Origin: JAHTBL01 sp038532735
GTDB taxonomy: Bacteria > Pseudomonadota > Alphaproteobacteria > Rhodobacterales > Rhodobacteraceae
NCBI GenBank assembly: GCA_038532735.1
Contig: JBCBAC010000003.1
Span: forward strand, 1 to 64,000
Direction: 5' to 3'
Length of the DNA stretch: 64,000 nt
Shown: one piece after another, positions 27,347-36,054 of the stretch
Numbering within the stretch: position 1 is the first letter of the stretch
Layout: every line of letters starts with the position of its first letter
Notes under the pieces: model-generated
What the model was told of the DNA's origin: nothing
The model's database searches: none
What the model saw: only the letters and a program-made list of their open reading frames with translations
Made by a program: the position numbers and the translations under genes

Positions 27347-27799
27347 TTAGGCGCAGTTGCTGGCCTCGGCCGCATCCATGGCGTCCAGCGTCGCCTCTAG
27401 GCTCAACAGGATAGAGGCGTGACGGTTCTTGTAATCACGTGCTGGCCGAAGCACCTCAAACCCGTCAAATGGGGCGAGGGGGACAGGCCCGTCCGCTTTC
27501 AACATCGCTTTCAGCTGATCGCGCGCGGCCTCCACATCGGACCGGGTGCGCCCGATGATATTGGCGCCAACAACCGAAGCCGCCGCCTGACCAAGCGCAC
27601 AAGCCTTCACATCTTGCCCAAAATCCGTGATCCGACCGTCCTGCGTGACCAAATCTACCGTCACCGCCGATCCGCAAAGGGGCGAGCGTTTCTTGGCTGT
27701 CGCTGTCGGCGCGCTCAATCGGTCGGTATGCGGAATATCCGCTGCCAACGCCAGAATGCGCGCAGAATAGAGCTTGATCAGATCGGTCTCCTGGGTCAT
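27347..27799 (-). CDS. NifU/IscU-like iron-sulfur cluster assembly scaffold protein
   Basis: Likely carries nascent Fe-S clusters. ATG at 27799 with GGGAAAG upstream gives 150 residues; the longer reading back to 28066 is antisense to hisI. The IscU-fold signatures are PLCGSAVTVDL (Cys42) and VKACALGQAAASVVGANI (Cys68). The third cysteine of canonical IscU is displaced: the only remaining one is Cys149 in the terminal SNCA. This is unlike IscU and nearer the SufU-like group. It is a single gene, divergent from hisI, with no isc or suf genes beside it. Confidence 0.85.
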   Translation of the reverse strand: MTQETDLIKLYSARILALAADIPHTDRLSAPTATAKKRSPLCGSAVTVDLVTQDGRITDFGQDVKACALGQAAASVVGANIIGRTRSDVEAARDQLKAMLKADGPVPLAPFDGFEVLRPARDYKNRHASILLSLEATLDAMDAAEASNCA

Positions 27800-27865
27800 G
27801 GCTTTCCCTTTCAGCGACAAGCCTTTAAATAACCCGCGCGCGCCCGATTGCAAAAGAGAATTCTG

Positions 27866-28225
27866 ATGAGCTTTGATCCCAGCACACTCACATATAATGC
27901 CGACGGGCTGGTGCCTTGCATCGCGCAGGATGCAGCCTCGGGCGAGGTGCTGATGATGGCCTGGATGAATGCCGAAGCCGTTGCCAAAACCCTTGAGACA
28001 CGCCGCGTCACCTATTGGTCGCGCTCCCGGCAGGCGTTCTGGATCAAGGGAGAGACAAGTGGCCACACGCAGGAATTGATCGAACTGCGCGTGGATTGCG
28101 ACCGCGACTGCCTACTTGCCTTGGTCGATCAGACGGGGCCTGCGTGTCACACCAACCGCCGTTCGTGTTTCTACACGCGGGTCGAAGAATCGGGTGAGAC
28201 AGAGCTCAGCAAACCCATGCTCTAA
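27866..28225 (+). CDS. hisI: Phosphoribosyl-AMP cyclohydrolase HisI
   Basis: Third step of histidine synthesis, opening the adenine ring of phosphoribosyl-AMP. It is a zinc enzyme of 119 residues from ATG at 27866 (AGAG upstream). Signatures are VLMMAWMNAEA, VTYWSRSRQAFWIKGETSGH and the zinc/magnesium segment VDCDRDCLLALVDQTGPACH followed by RRSCFY. This is the stand-alone form without the HisE domain. Its last 4 bp overlap the convergent gluQ gene. Confidence 0.96.
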   Translation: MSFDPSTLTYNADGLVPCIAQDAASGEVLMMAWMNAEAVAKTLETRRVTYWSRSRQAFWIKGETSGHTQELIELRVDCDRDCLLALVDQTGPACHTNRRSCFYTRVEESGETELSKPML

Positions 28226-29058
28226 AGTCCGATCAGAGCGCGGATGTCTGCAGGGGCGAGCCCCTCGTCGCGATAGGTCGCAATCGCCCGCGCATCGTCA
28301 CGTTTCGCCAAGCGTTTGCCTGCCTCATCCCGGATCAGTGCGTGGTGATGATACCTCGGGGTGGGTAAACCCAATAGCCGTTGCAGCAACACATGTATGG
28401 GTGTCGCCTCAAACAGATCAGCCCCGCGCACCACATCTGTGATCCCTTGCGCAGCATCATCCACCGCTACGGCAAGGTGGTAAGAGGTGCCCATATCGCG
28501 GCGCGCCAGTACGATATCTCCAATATCGTCCCTGAACTGCGCGGGTGTCGTGGTGATTGTCCCGTGATGCTCAGGGCCAGTTTCTTTAAATATAACAGCG
28601 GCTTTTACGGCCTTCCTCATGTCCAGTCGCAGTGCTGTATCAACGGGCATTTGCGTAGGTCGCGGCTTCGCGCGGCAGGTTCCCGGATAGACCACGCCAT
28701 CTGGCCCATGGGCAGGCGCGCCTTCCTGCGGGGCACTGGCCGCCTCCAAAATGTCGCGCCTCTTGCAGGTGCACGGGTAAAGCAGCCCTCCATCCCAAAG
28801 CCTCTGAAGCGCGTCTCGATAAGCCTCCAAACGCTCCGACTGGCGCATCACCGGTTGCGGCCAACCCAACCCGAGCCACGCCAGATCGTCGTAAATCTGC
28901 GCCTCCCAGGCTGGTCGCGCACGGCTTTGGTCGATATCCTCGATCCGTAGTAAAAACGCACCCCCCGCGGCTTGCGCCATTTCATAGGCGATCAGCGCGG
29001 AATAGGCATGCCCCAGATGCAGCGGCCCCGTGGGTGACGGCGCAAAGCGTGTGCGCAT
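28222..29058 (-). CDS. gluQ: Glutamyl-Q tRNA(Asp) synthetase
   Basis: Paralogue of GluRS that attaches glutamate to queuosine at position 34 of tRNA Asp. The 278-residue protein has the class I HIGH motif as HLGH (residues 14-17 in PSPTGPLHLGHAYS) and a KRDDA motif in place of KMSKS. Zinc ligands are in YPCTCKRRDI. It lacks the anticodon-binding domain of full GluRS, as expected. Third gene of trmFO-methyltransferase-gluQ, 3 bp after its neighbour. Confidence 0.95.
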   Translation of the reverse strand: MRTRFAPSPTGPLHLGHAYSALIAYEMAQAAGGAFLLRIEDIDQSRARPAWEAQIYDDLAWLGLGWPQPVMRQSERLEAYRDALQRLWDGGLLYPCTCKRRDILEAASAPQEGAPAHGPDGVVYPGTCRAKPRPTQMPVDTALRLDMRKAVKAAVIFKETGPEHHGTITTTPAQFRDDIGDIVLARRDMGTSYHLAVAVDDAAQGITDVVRGADLFEATPIHVLLQRLLGLPTPRYHHHALIRDEAGKRLAKRDDARAIATYRDEGLAPADIRALIGL

Positions 29059-29061
29059 GGG

Positions 29062-29670
29062 TTAGGACGTCTTTTCAACAATATAGACGGCGGAGTTCAT
29101 GTTCTTCGACAATAGATGCGGTCCGTAATCCTCAAGCAAAACCTTGATCGTTCCAGCCTCGGTCAGCGCCGTCAGCTTGTCCATGTAAGCCGCATCCTGA
29201 AGCGTCGGATCGTTGTAGGAGAACGCATAGATCCCACCTTTGGGCAGGGCCGAAAGCAGCATGTCATGCAGCTCCGGCGCGGCGGCCCCAAGACTTACGA
29301 CGCCAATCGCCGCGATGATTTTATAGTGATCGGTCGGGATCACATCGCCCGGCTCTGACAGCCAAAGCGTCCGATACGCAGGCTTTTCGCGGGCCTTCTC
29401 AAGCATTTCGGGCGTGATGTCAGTGCCATCGATTGTGGTGAAGCCCTCGGCAGCCAGCGCCATCCCCGACAGCCCTGTGCCGCAGCCGAAGTCCAGCACA
29501 GCTTGCGTTTTGTCCTCAATGATCCCGGCCAGCGCTTTCGACAGCCGCTCTGGCGTCTTGTAGGTCTCCGCAATCTCGCCTTCGTAGGTCGCTGCCCAGT
29601 CGGCATACATCGCGCGGGTTTCCTCGGGCGACCGCAAGGTCCACAAGTTCTCAGGCGTCGTGTCCGTCAT
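29062..29670 (-). CDS. Class I SAM-dependent methyltransferase
   Basis: A 202-residue methyltransferase of unknown substrate. ATG at 29670 has GAGGAGG five bases upstream. Motif I is AVLDFGCGTGLSGMAL, and the acidic residue of motif II is in TTIDGTDITPEMLEKA. The segment MYADWAATYEGEIAETYKTPE at the front is typical of small-molecule methyltransferases and of the family annotated in TPR-linked or trans-aconitate-like enzymes. It lies between trmFO and gluQ in what looks like one transcript, so an RNA substrate cannot be excluded, but no RNA-binding domain is seen. Confidence 0.85.
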   Translation of the reverse strand: MTDTTPENLWTLRSPEETRAMYADWAATYEGEIAETYKTPERLSKALAGIIEDKTQAVLDFGCGTGLSGMALAAEGFTTIDGTDITPEMLEKAREKPAYRTLWLSEPGDVIPTDHYKIIAAIGVVSLGAAAPELHDMLLSALPKGGIYAFSYNDPTLQDAAYMDKLTALTEAGTIKVLLEDYGPHLLSKNMNSAVYIVEKTS

Positions 29671-29680
29671 CGCGGCCTCC

Positions 29681-31036
29681 TCAAGCAACCTCCAGCGCGG
29701 ATTGGCCGAGCCAGGTGGTCCACGCCGCCTTGGCCCGATCCGTATAAGCCTTGTAGCGATCCTTGCGGCCCCGGCGCCCGCCTTTCAACCCATCGACGGG
29801 CAGGAACAGCCCGAAATTCACATTCATCGGCTGGAAGGTCTTCGCATCCGCACCGCCCGTGATATGGCGGATCAGCGCGCCCATCGCCGTGTCTTGCGGG
29901 GGCGGCGAGACGGGCTGGCCAAGGATTTCCGCCGCAGCCATGCGCCCAGCAAGCAATCCCATCGCAGCACTTTCCACATAGCCTTCAACGCCTGTGATTT
30001 GCCCAGCAAATCGCAGATGTGGCTTCGATTTCAGGCGCATCTGATCATCCAAAAGCGTCGGTGAGTTGAGGAACGTATTGCGGTGAATGCCCCCCAGCCG
30101 GGCAAAGCTCGCCTCTTCCAGACCAGGGATTATGCGCAGCACATCTTTCTGCGCGCCATGTTTCATTTTTGTCTGAAATCCGACGATGTTATAGAGCGTT
30201 CCTAATGCATTATCGCGGCGCAATTGTACCACTGCATAGGGCTTCACATCAGGCTGGTGCGGGTTCGTCAGACCGACCGGCTTCATAGGCCCAAAGCGCA
30301 GCGTCTCTCGCCCGCGCTCAGCCATCACCTCGATGGGCAGGCAGCCGTCAAAATAACCCGCCGTCTCGCCTTCCTTGAACTCGGTTTTGTCCGCGGCCAG
30401 CAGCGCGTCGATAAACGCTTCATACTGATCGCGATCCATCGGGCAATTGAGGTAAGCGCTCCGCTCTTCCTCCGTCTCACCCTTGTCGTAACGCGACTGC
30501 ATCCAGGCTTTGTTCATGTCGATGCTGTCATGGTAAATGATCGGGGCAATCGCATCGAAAAAAGCCAGAGCCTCGGCGCCTGTCTCAGCGGCAATCGCGT
30601 CGGCCAAATTGCCCGAGGTGAGCGGCCCCGTCGCGATGATCCAGCGTCCATCTTCGGGCAGCGCCGTAACCTCATCATAGCTCACGGTGATATTCGGATG
30701 CGCGTTGATCGCAGCCGTAACACTCTCCGCAAACGGATCACGATCCACCGCCAAAGCGCCACCCGCAGGCAGCTTGTGCTTGTCGGCTGTCGTCATAATC
30801 AGCCCACCGGCTTCGCGCATTTCCCAATGCAGCAAGCCCACCGCGTTTTGCTCGTCATCATCCGACCGGAACGAGTTGGAGCACACCATTTCCCCAAGCA
30901 TTCCAGTGCGATGCGCGAAGGTCTTCACCTTGGGGCGCATCTCGTGAATGACCACTTTGACGCCCGCATTCGCCGCTTGCCACGCCGCTTCAGAGCCGGC
31001 CATGCCGCCGCCCACGATGTTCAAAATCTCTGTCAT
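29681..31036 (-). CDS. trmFO: Folate-dependent tRNA m5U54 methyltransferase TrmFO
   Basis: FAD enzyme that methylates U54 of tRNA using methylenetetrahydrofolate. From ATG 31036 it has 451 residues. The FAD motif IVGGGMAGSEAA is at the N-terminus, followed by the family block HRTGMLGEMVCSNSFRSDD. The catalytic cysteine region is YLNCPMDRDQYEAF, and FAGQITGVEGYVESAAMGLL is conserved near the C-terminus. A GTG three codons upstream is possible. It follows gyrA after a terminator and starts the trmFO-methyltransferase-gluQ group. Confidence 0.96.
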   Translation of the reverse strand: MTEILNIVGGGMAGSEAAWQAANAGVKVVIHEMRPKVKTFAHRTGMLGEMVCSNSFRSDDDEQNAVGLLHWEMREAGGLIMTTADKHKLPAGGALAVDRDPFAESVTAAINAHPNITVSYDEVTALPEDGRWIIATGPLTSGNLADAIAAETGAEALAFFDAIAPIIYHDSIDMNKAWMQSRYDKGETEEERSAYLNCPMDRDQYEAFIDALLAADKTEFKEGETAGYFDGCLPIEVMAERGRETLRFGPMKPVGLTNPHQPDVKPYAVVQLRRDNALGTLYNIVGFQTKMKHGAQKDVLRIIPGLEEASFARLGGIHRNTFLNSPTLLDDQMRLKSKPHLRFAGQITGVEGYVESAAMGLLAGRMAAAEILGQPVSPPPQDTAMGALIRHITGGADAKTFQPMNVNFGLFLPVDGLKGGRRGRKDRYKAYTDRAKAAWTTWLGQSALEVA

Positions 31037-31067
31037 AGCGCTCACTTAGTTCATGCGCGCCACGTTG

Positions 31068-31097
31068 AAAAGGGACGCGCGCTATTCCGGCGCGTCC
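31068..31097 (-). terminator. Terminator overlapping the gyrA stop codon
   Basis: Eight-bp GC stem (31073-31080 with 31090-31097), loop of 9, followed on the minus strand by CTTTTC. It includes the end of gyrA and separates it from trmFO, which starts 31 bp further on. Confidence 0.65.
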
Positions 31098-33835
31098 TCC
31101 TCCAGCGCGTCGCCCTGATCAGCGATCCAAGCGACCGACACGACGCTTTCGCCCTTGGCCGTATCAAACACCCGCACGCCGCCCGCGCTGCGCGACCTGA
31201 AGCTGATCCCATCAATCGGACAGCGGATCGACTGCCCGGTTGAGGTCACGAGCATGATCTGATCGTCCATCTCAACGGGGAAGCTCGCCACAATCGGCCC
31301 GCCGCGCATCGCCTTGTCCATCGCGGCGACACCCATGCCACCACGCCCGCGCAGGGGATAATCATGGGATGAGCTAAGCTTGCCCGCGCCTTGCTCCGTA
31401 ATCGTCAGGATCAGGTTCTCCGCCGCCGACATCTCCGCATAGCGCTCCTGGCTAATGGCACCAGCAGGGGCCTCTTCATCCTCGATCTCGGCATCATCGG
31501 CCAGACCAGCCATCGCGCGGCGCATCTTAAGATAGGCCGCACGCTCTTCTGGCGCTGCCTCGAACGAGCGGATCACCGCCATGGAGACGACCTGATCGTC
31601 GCCTTTCAGGTTGATCCCCCGCACGCCGAGCGAGGCGCGGGAGTTAAAGACCCGCACATCGGTGCTTCGGAACCGGATCGCACGGCCCGAATTGGTCATC
31701 AGCATCACGTCATCATCTTCGCTGCAAATCCGCGCGTTGATCAGTTTGACGTCCTCATTCTCGCCCTCGAACTTCATCGCGATCTTACCGTTCGATTTAA
31801 CATTCGTGAAGTCTGACAGGGCGTTACGGCGCACAGTTCCAGCGGATGTCGCAAAGACGATCTGAAGATTGTCCCATTCATCTTCGGGCTTATCGACGGG
31901 CATGATGGCGGCGATTGAAACGCCAACCGGGATCGGCAAGATATTCACAATCGCCTTACCTTTGGCGTTCCGGCCACCCTGCGGTAGCCGCCAGGTTTTC
32001 AGCTTGTAGACCATCCCGTCAGTCGTGAAGAACAGCAGCTGCGTGTGCGTGTTTGCGACGAAAAGCGTTGTAACAACATCGTCTTCCTTGGTCGCCATAC
32101 CGCCGACGCCCTTACCGCCCCGGCGTTGCGCGCGAAAGTCGATCAGCGGGGTGCGCTTGATGTAGCCGCCCGAGGTGACCGTCACGACCATGTCCTCACG
32201 CTCGATCAGGTCCTCGTCTTCCATATCGCCGGACCAGTCAACGATTTCGGTGCGGCGCGGCACAGCGAATTTCTCCCGCACGTCCTTCAACTCGTCCGAG
32301 ATGATCCCCATGATCCGCTCGCGAGAAGCGAGAATTTCCAAGTATTCTCTGATCTTTGCAGCAAGTTCTTGAAGTTCATCCGTGACCTCTTTGACGCCCA
32401 TCGCGGTCAGGCGCTGCAGCCGCAACTCAAGGATCGCACGGGCCTGCGTTTCAGACAGATTATAGGTGCCGTCCTCGTTCATCGTGTGGGTCGGATCGTC
32501 GATCAGCTTGATGTATTCCGCGATATCCTGCGCAGGCCAGCGCCGTGTCATCAGTTTTTCGCGTGCCTCCGCCGGGTCTGCAGAAGACCGAATGGTCGCT
32601 ACGATCTCGTCCACGTTGGTGACAGCAACCGCCAGACCGCAGAGCACATGGCTCCGCTCCCGCGCCTTGCGCAGGTCAAAGGCGGTGCGCCGCGCGACGA
32701 CCTCTTCACGGAACGCCACGAAAGACGTCAGGAACCGGCGCAGTGTTAACTGTTCGGGCTTGCCGCCATTCAGCGCCAGCATGTTGCAGCCAAAATAGGT
32801 CTGCATCGGCGTGAAGCGGAAAAGCTGGTTCAAAACGACCTCAGCTGTCGCATCGCGCTTCAGCTCAACAACCACGCGAACGCCCACACGGTCGGATTCG
32901 TCCTGCACATGGCTGATGCCTTCGATCTTCTTCTCGCGGACCTGTTCGGCGATCTTCTCGATCATGGTGGCTTTGTTCACCTGATAGGGAATCTCATCAA
33001 TAATAATGGCATAGCGGTCTTTCCTAATCTCCTCGACGCGCGTTTTCGCGCGCACGATCACGCTGCCGCGCCCCTCCAGATAGGCTTTGCGCGCGCCTGA
33101 ACGGCCAAGCATGATGCCACCGGTTGGAAAGTCCGGACCGGGGATATATTCGATCAGCTGTTCACTGCTCAGATCCGGATCCTCGATCAGGGCAAGGGTC
33201 GCATCGACCACTTCGCCAAGGTTATGGGGCGGAATATTCGTGGCCATCCCAACCGCGATCCCGCCTGCACCGTTAACCAACATATTGGGAAAGCGTGCGG
33301 GTAGGACCGTCGGCTCACGGTCCTTGCCGTCGTAATTGTCCTGAAAATCGACTGTCTCTTTTTCGATATCGGCCAGCAGGGCACCGGCGGGCTTGTCCAT
33401 GCGCACTTCGGTGTAGCGCATCGCTGCCGGGTTATCGCCGTCCATCGAGCCGAAATTGCCCTGACCATCAAGCAAGGGCAGCGACATGGAGAAATCCTGC
33501 GCCATCCGCACCAACGCATCGTAAATCGCACCATCCCCGTGGGGGTGGTATTTACCCATCACGTCGCCCACCGGGCGGGCTGATTTGCGGTAGGATTTGT
33601 CATGCGTATTGCCGGTCTCGTGCATCGCATAGAGGATGCGGCGGTGCACCGGCTTCAACCCATCGCGCAGATCAGGGATCGCGCGGCTGACAATCACGCT
33701 CATCGCGTAATCGAGGTAAGACGATTTCATCTCATCGGCGATAGAGATGCTGGGCCCGTCGTATACGTAACGCTCAGGCGTGTTTTCGTCTTCGTTATCA
33801 GGGGTTTCCGGGGTGTCGTTCACGTTGTCGGCCAC
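31082..33835 (-). CDS. gyrA: DNA gyrase subunit A
   Basis: Catalytic subunit that breaks and rejoins DNA. It has 917 residues and a GTG start. The winged-helix tower region begins ISIADEMKSSYLDYAMSVIV. The catalytic tyrosine is Tyr141 in AAMRYTEVRM. The C-terminal pinwheel has the GyrA box QRRGGKGV. In the quinolone-determining region the residue equivalent to E. coli Ser83 is Gly102 (HPHGDGAIYDAL), while Asp87 is kept as Asp106. The C-terminus is acidic. A possible promoter upstream is TTGCAC / TAGGAT on the minus strand (33892-33897 and 33868-33873, 18-bp spacer). Confidence 0.98.
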   Translation of the reverse strand: MADNVNDTPETPDNEDENTPERYVYDGPSISIADEMKSSYLDYAMSVIVSRAIPDLRDGLKPVHRRILYAMHETGNTHDKSYRKSARPVGDVMGKYHPHGDGAIYDALVRMAQDFSMSLPLLDGQGNFGSMDGDNPAAMRYTEVRMDKPAGALLADIEKETVDFQDNYDGKDREPTVLPARFPNMLVNGAGGIAVGMATNIPPHNLGEVVDATLALIEDPDLSSEQLIEYIPGPDFPTGGIMLGRSGARKAYLEGRGSVIVRAKTRVEEIRKDRYAIIIDEIPYQVNKATMIEKIAEQVREKKIEGISHVQDESDRVGVRVVVELKRDATAEVVLNQLFRFTPMQTYFGCNMLALNGGKPEQLTLRRFLTSFVAFREEVVARRTAFDLRKARERSHVLCGLAVAVTNVDEIVATIRSSADPAEAREKLMTRRWPAQDIAEYIKLIDDPTHTMNEDGTYNLSETQARAILELRLQRLTAMGVKEVTDELQELAAKIREYLEILASRERIMGIISDELKDVREKFAVPRRTEIVDWSGDMEDEDLIEREDMVVTVTSGGYIKRTPLIDFRAQRRGGKGVGGMATKEDDVVTTLFVANTHTQLLFFTTDGMVYKLKTWRLPQGGRNAKGKAIVNILPIPVGVSIAAIMPVDKPEDEWDNLQIVFATSAGTVRRNALSDFTNVKSNGKIAMKFEGENEDVKLINARICSEDDDVMLMTNSGRAIRFRSTDVRVFNSRASLGVRGINLKGDDQVVSMAVIRSFEAAPEERAAYLKMRRAMAGLADDAEIEDEEAPAGAISQERYAEMSAAENLILTITEQGAGKLSSSHDYPLRGRGGMGVAAMDKAMRGGPIVASFPVEMDDQIMLVTSTGQSIRCPIDGISFRSRSAGGVRVFDTAKGESVVSVAWIADQGDALEEDAPE

Positions 33836-34013
33836 TCTGCTAGGGGACGTCTATATTTTGTTGTCCTATCCTATCAGACCCGCGATATGGGGTGCAACGG
33901 ATTTGCGCTGCAAGCCTTATCAGCCAACGATCTGGACTGATAACATACTGTTTTCATTGAAAAGTAATTCTTTTCAGGTCTCAATGAGAGAAGGGAGCAG
34001 AACAGGAGGCAGA

Positions 34014-34283
34014 ATGCAGCCAACAGAAACCGAACTCATGCTTCAAGGATACGGGCTTACGACAGCTGAGTTTTTCTACCACATGCCCGACTACCCCCAC
34101 GTGTTGAACACCTTTGTCTGGCAGGACTATGACCTTGCGCCCGATCACCCCAAGCTCTTCAAATTCGTAGAGTTCTGGCAGGGTCAGATCGAAGGCCCGC
34201 TCCATTCGGTGCGCTTTGTGCATCGCAAGGAAATCAGCGCGGGCGAATGGCAGCAGCTAAAGGGCGAGTTCACCTTGCACTAG
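34014..34283 (+). CDS. usg: Usg family protein
   Basis: An 89-residue protein from ATG 34014, which has AGGAGG seven bases upstream. Reading frames that start earlier add unconserved sequence. The Usg core is easily seen: LTTAEFFYHMPDYPHVLNTF, then VWQDYDLAPDHPKLFKFVEF and IEGPLHSVRFVH. The family is named after a gene near trp genes in Caulobacter, but its biochemical role is unknown. Divergent from gyrA across a 178-bp promoter region. Its 3' end overlaps the convergent dsbB gene by 14 bp. Confidence 0.88.
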   Translation: MQPTETELMLQGYGLTTAEFFYHMPDYPHVLNTFVWQDYDLAPDHPKLFKFVEFWQGQIEGPLHSVRFVHRKEISAGEWQQLKGEFTLH

Positions 34284-34734
34284 CGCGCGCCGCCAGCAGC
34301 CAAAGCGCCATCAGCGCGAATGAGGCTACAGCGTTCCAGCTGGCCATCGAAAGGCCCAACATTTCCCACGCGACCTCGTCGCAGCGCACCAGCGGCGCGG
34401 TCATGATCTGATCCAGCAGGTCCTCGGCGGACACGCCGGAGATATCGCCGGAGGTGCAAGTGGAGGGGCCTTCCCACCAGCCGCGCTCGACCCCGGTATG
34501 AAACACGCCGATCCCACCGGTTGTGGCAGCGGCTGACGCGCCCAGCAGAGGCAGGATCATGCCAGGTGCTGCGACCGCCAGAATCCCAATCGGCACGGCG
34601 GCCATATGCGGCCAGCGCTGCCAATAGCACATCGCGCAAGGGGCCATGCCGCCGATATACTCAAACGCCCACGCGCCCATCAGCAGCGCCAGCGAACCCG
34701 CGGCGGCCAGATAAATCAAGCTGTTGCGGGTCAT
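34270..34734 (-). CDS. Disulfide bond formation protein DsbB family
   Basis: Inner-membrane quinone-linked protein that reoxidises DsbA-type oxidases. It has 154 residues, four hydrophobic helices and both redox pairs: Cys33-x2-Cys36 in APCAMCYWQRWPH and Cys93/Cys118 in the second periplasmic loop (STCTSGDISG and PLVRCDEVAW). It overlaps the DedA-like gene upstream by 4 bp and the convergent usg gene by 14 bp. Confidence 0.92.
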   Translation of the reverse strand: MTRNSLIYLAAAGSLALLMGAWAFEYIGGMAPCAMCYWQRWPHMAAVPIGILAVAAPGMILPLLGASAAATTGGIGVFHTGVERGWWEGPSTCTSGDISGVSAEDLLDQIMTAPLVRCDEVAWEMLGLSMASWNAVASFALMALWLLAARASAR

Positions 34735-35309
34735 AGGAAACGCACCAGATAGAAACTTCCGAAAAGCAGAATGATGAACAGGGTAAACATAAGCCCCAGT
34801 CGTTTCTCGATAAAGTCACGAATGGGTGCGCCAAATCTCCACAGGAGCCACGCGACCACGAAAAACCGCAAGCCCCGCGCCACGATAGAGGTTACGATAA
34901 AGACCGGCAGGTTCAACCCCGTTGCCCCCGACAGGATCGTGATGACCTTGTAAGGGAAGGGCGTGACACCGGCGGTCAGCACGACCCAAATGCCCCATTC
35001 GTTATAGCGCTCGGTAAATTGGTCGAAATACGCCTCTTTGCCCAAAGCGGTCAGCACAGGTGCGCCAAGCGTATCATAGGCCAGCGCGCCAATCGCATAG
35101 CCAAAGAGCCCGCCCAGCACCGACGAGACCAACGCAACCCCTGCAATCAGGAACGCGCGGCGGGGGGTAGCCAAGATCATCGGGATCATCAGCAAATCCG
35201 GCGGGATCGGAAAGAACGAGCTTTCCATGAAAGCGACCGCCGCCAAGGCCCACAAGGCATAGGGCGACTCGGCCAGCGACAAGGTCCAGTCGTAAAGGCG
35301 TCTGATCAT
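34731..35309 (-). CDS. DedA/YqaA family inner-membrane protein (VTT domain)
   Basis: A 192-residue membrane protein with four to five hydrophobic segments. ATG at 35309 is preferred because the reading back to 35594 lacks a membrane-protein character and overlaps the TRAP gene start region. Family features are FMESSFFPIPPDLLMIPMIL, the glycine-rich GGLFGYAIGALAYD and TAGVTPFPYKVITILSGATG. DedA relatives are linked to lipid flipping and membrane homeostasis; the exact role here is unknown. It is coupled to dsbB. Confidence 0.88.
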   Translation of the reverse strand: MIRRLYDWTLSLAESPYALWALAAVAFMESSFFPIPPDLLMIPMILATPRRAFLIAGVALVSSVLGGLFGYAIGALAYDTLGAPVLTALGKEAYFDQFTERYNEWGIWVVLTAGVTPFPYKVITILSGATGLNLPVFIVTSIVARGLRFFVVAWLLWRFGAPIRDFIEKRLGLMFTLFIILLFGSFYLVRFL

Positions 35310-35469
35310 CGGACTGCTCAATTTGTTTTGGGCCTTAGGCCATGGGATCGGCGATGCGTCAAGCGTTGCAGCACAAGATGCCGCTGTTGAGCGCTCTATA
35401 TTCTGTTGATTGCAGCGCCTGCGCTGCGCTAGATGCGCGCAATGATGGCCCGGACAGCTCGGAAGGCGC

Positions 35470-36054
35470 ATGGCACTCGCATTGCAAATGGAAACCCGGG
35501 TCGGTCGCGGGGTCGCGGCACTGGCCAAAGGCTGGGCGCTTTTGGGCGGCATGCTGCTGGTAGGCCTGTCGCTGATGACCGTCGTGTCGATCATCGGGCG
35601 TGCGCTGACGGGCTATGGTCTGGGCCCGGTGCCCGGCGATTATGAGCTGGTCGCCAATGGCTGCGCCATCGCCATCTTTGCGTTCCTGCCATGGTGCCAA
35701 TTGCGGCGCGGCCATGTGACGGTGGATATCTTCATCAACCGCTTGTCCTCCCGCGCGATTGCGGTCTTCGGGTTTCTGGGGGACGTGCTGGTGCTTGTCG
35801 TATCGACCATCATCACACGCCAGCTCTATCTGGGCTGGGGGGAGAAGTTTCCCTACGGCTCAGACGCCCTGCGGGACGCCTTGGCGATGGGCTATAAACC
35901 GTTCTTCGCCGAAACCACCTACGAGCTGCAAATCCCCGTCTGGATGCCTTACACCGCTGCGCTGATCGGTGCGGTGCTGATGGTGATCGTGGCGGCCTAC
36001 ACCGTCTGGCGCTCGCTCAACTGGGTGATCGACGGGCAGGAGCCGCACCTGTGA
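35470..36054 (+). CDS. TRAP transporter small permease (DctQ type)
   Basis: Four-helix membrane subunit of a TRAP carboxylate importer, 194 residues. The family block is VPGDYELVANGCAIAIFAFL followed by PWCQLRRGHVTVDIFINRL. It overlaps the large permease by 4 bp (GTGA). There is no DctP-type binding protein on either side, so the periplasmic partner must be encoded elsewhere. Substrate is unknown. Confidence 0.92.
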   Translation: MALALQMETRVGRGVAALAKGWALLGGMLLVGLSLMTVVSIIGRALTGYGLGPVPGDYELVANGCAIAIFAFLPWCQLRRGHVTVDIFINRLSSRAIAVFGFLGDVLVLVVSTIITRQLYLGWGEKFPYGSDALRDALAMGYKPFFAETTYELQIPVWMPYTAALIGAVLMVIVAAYTVWRSLNWVIDGQEPHL

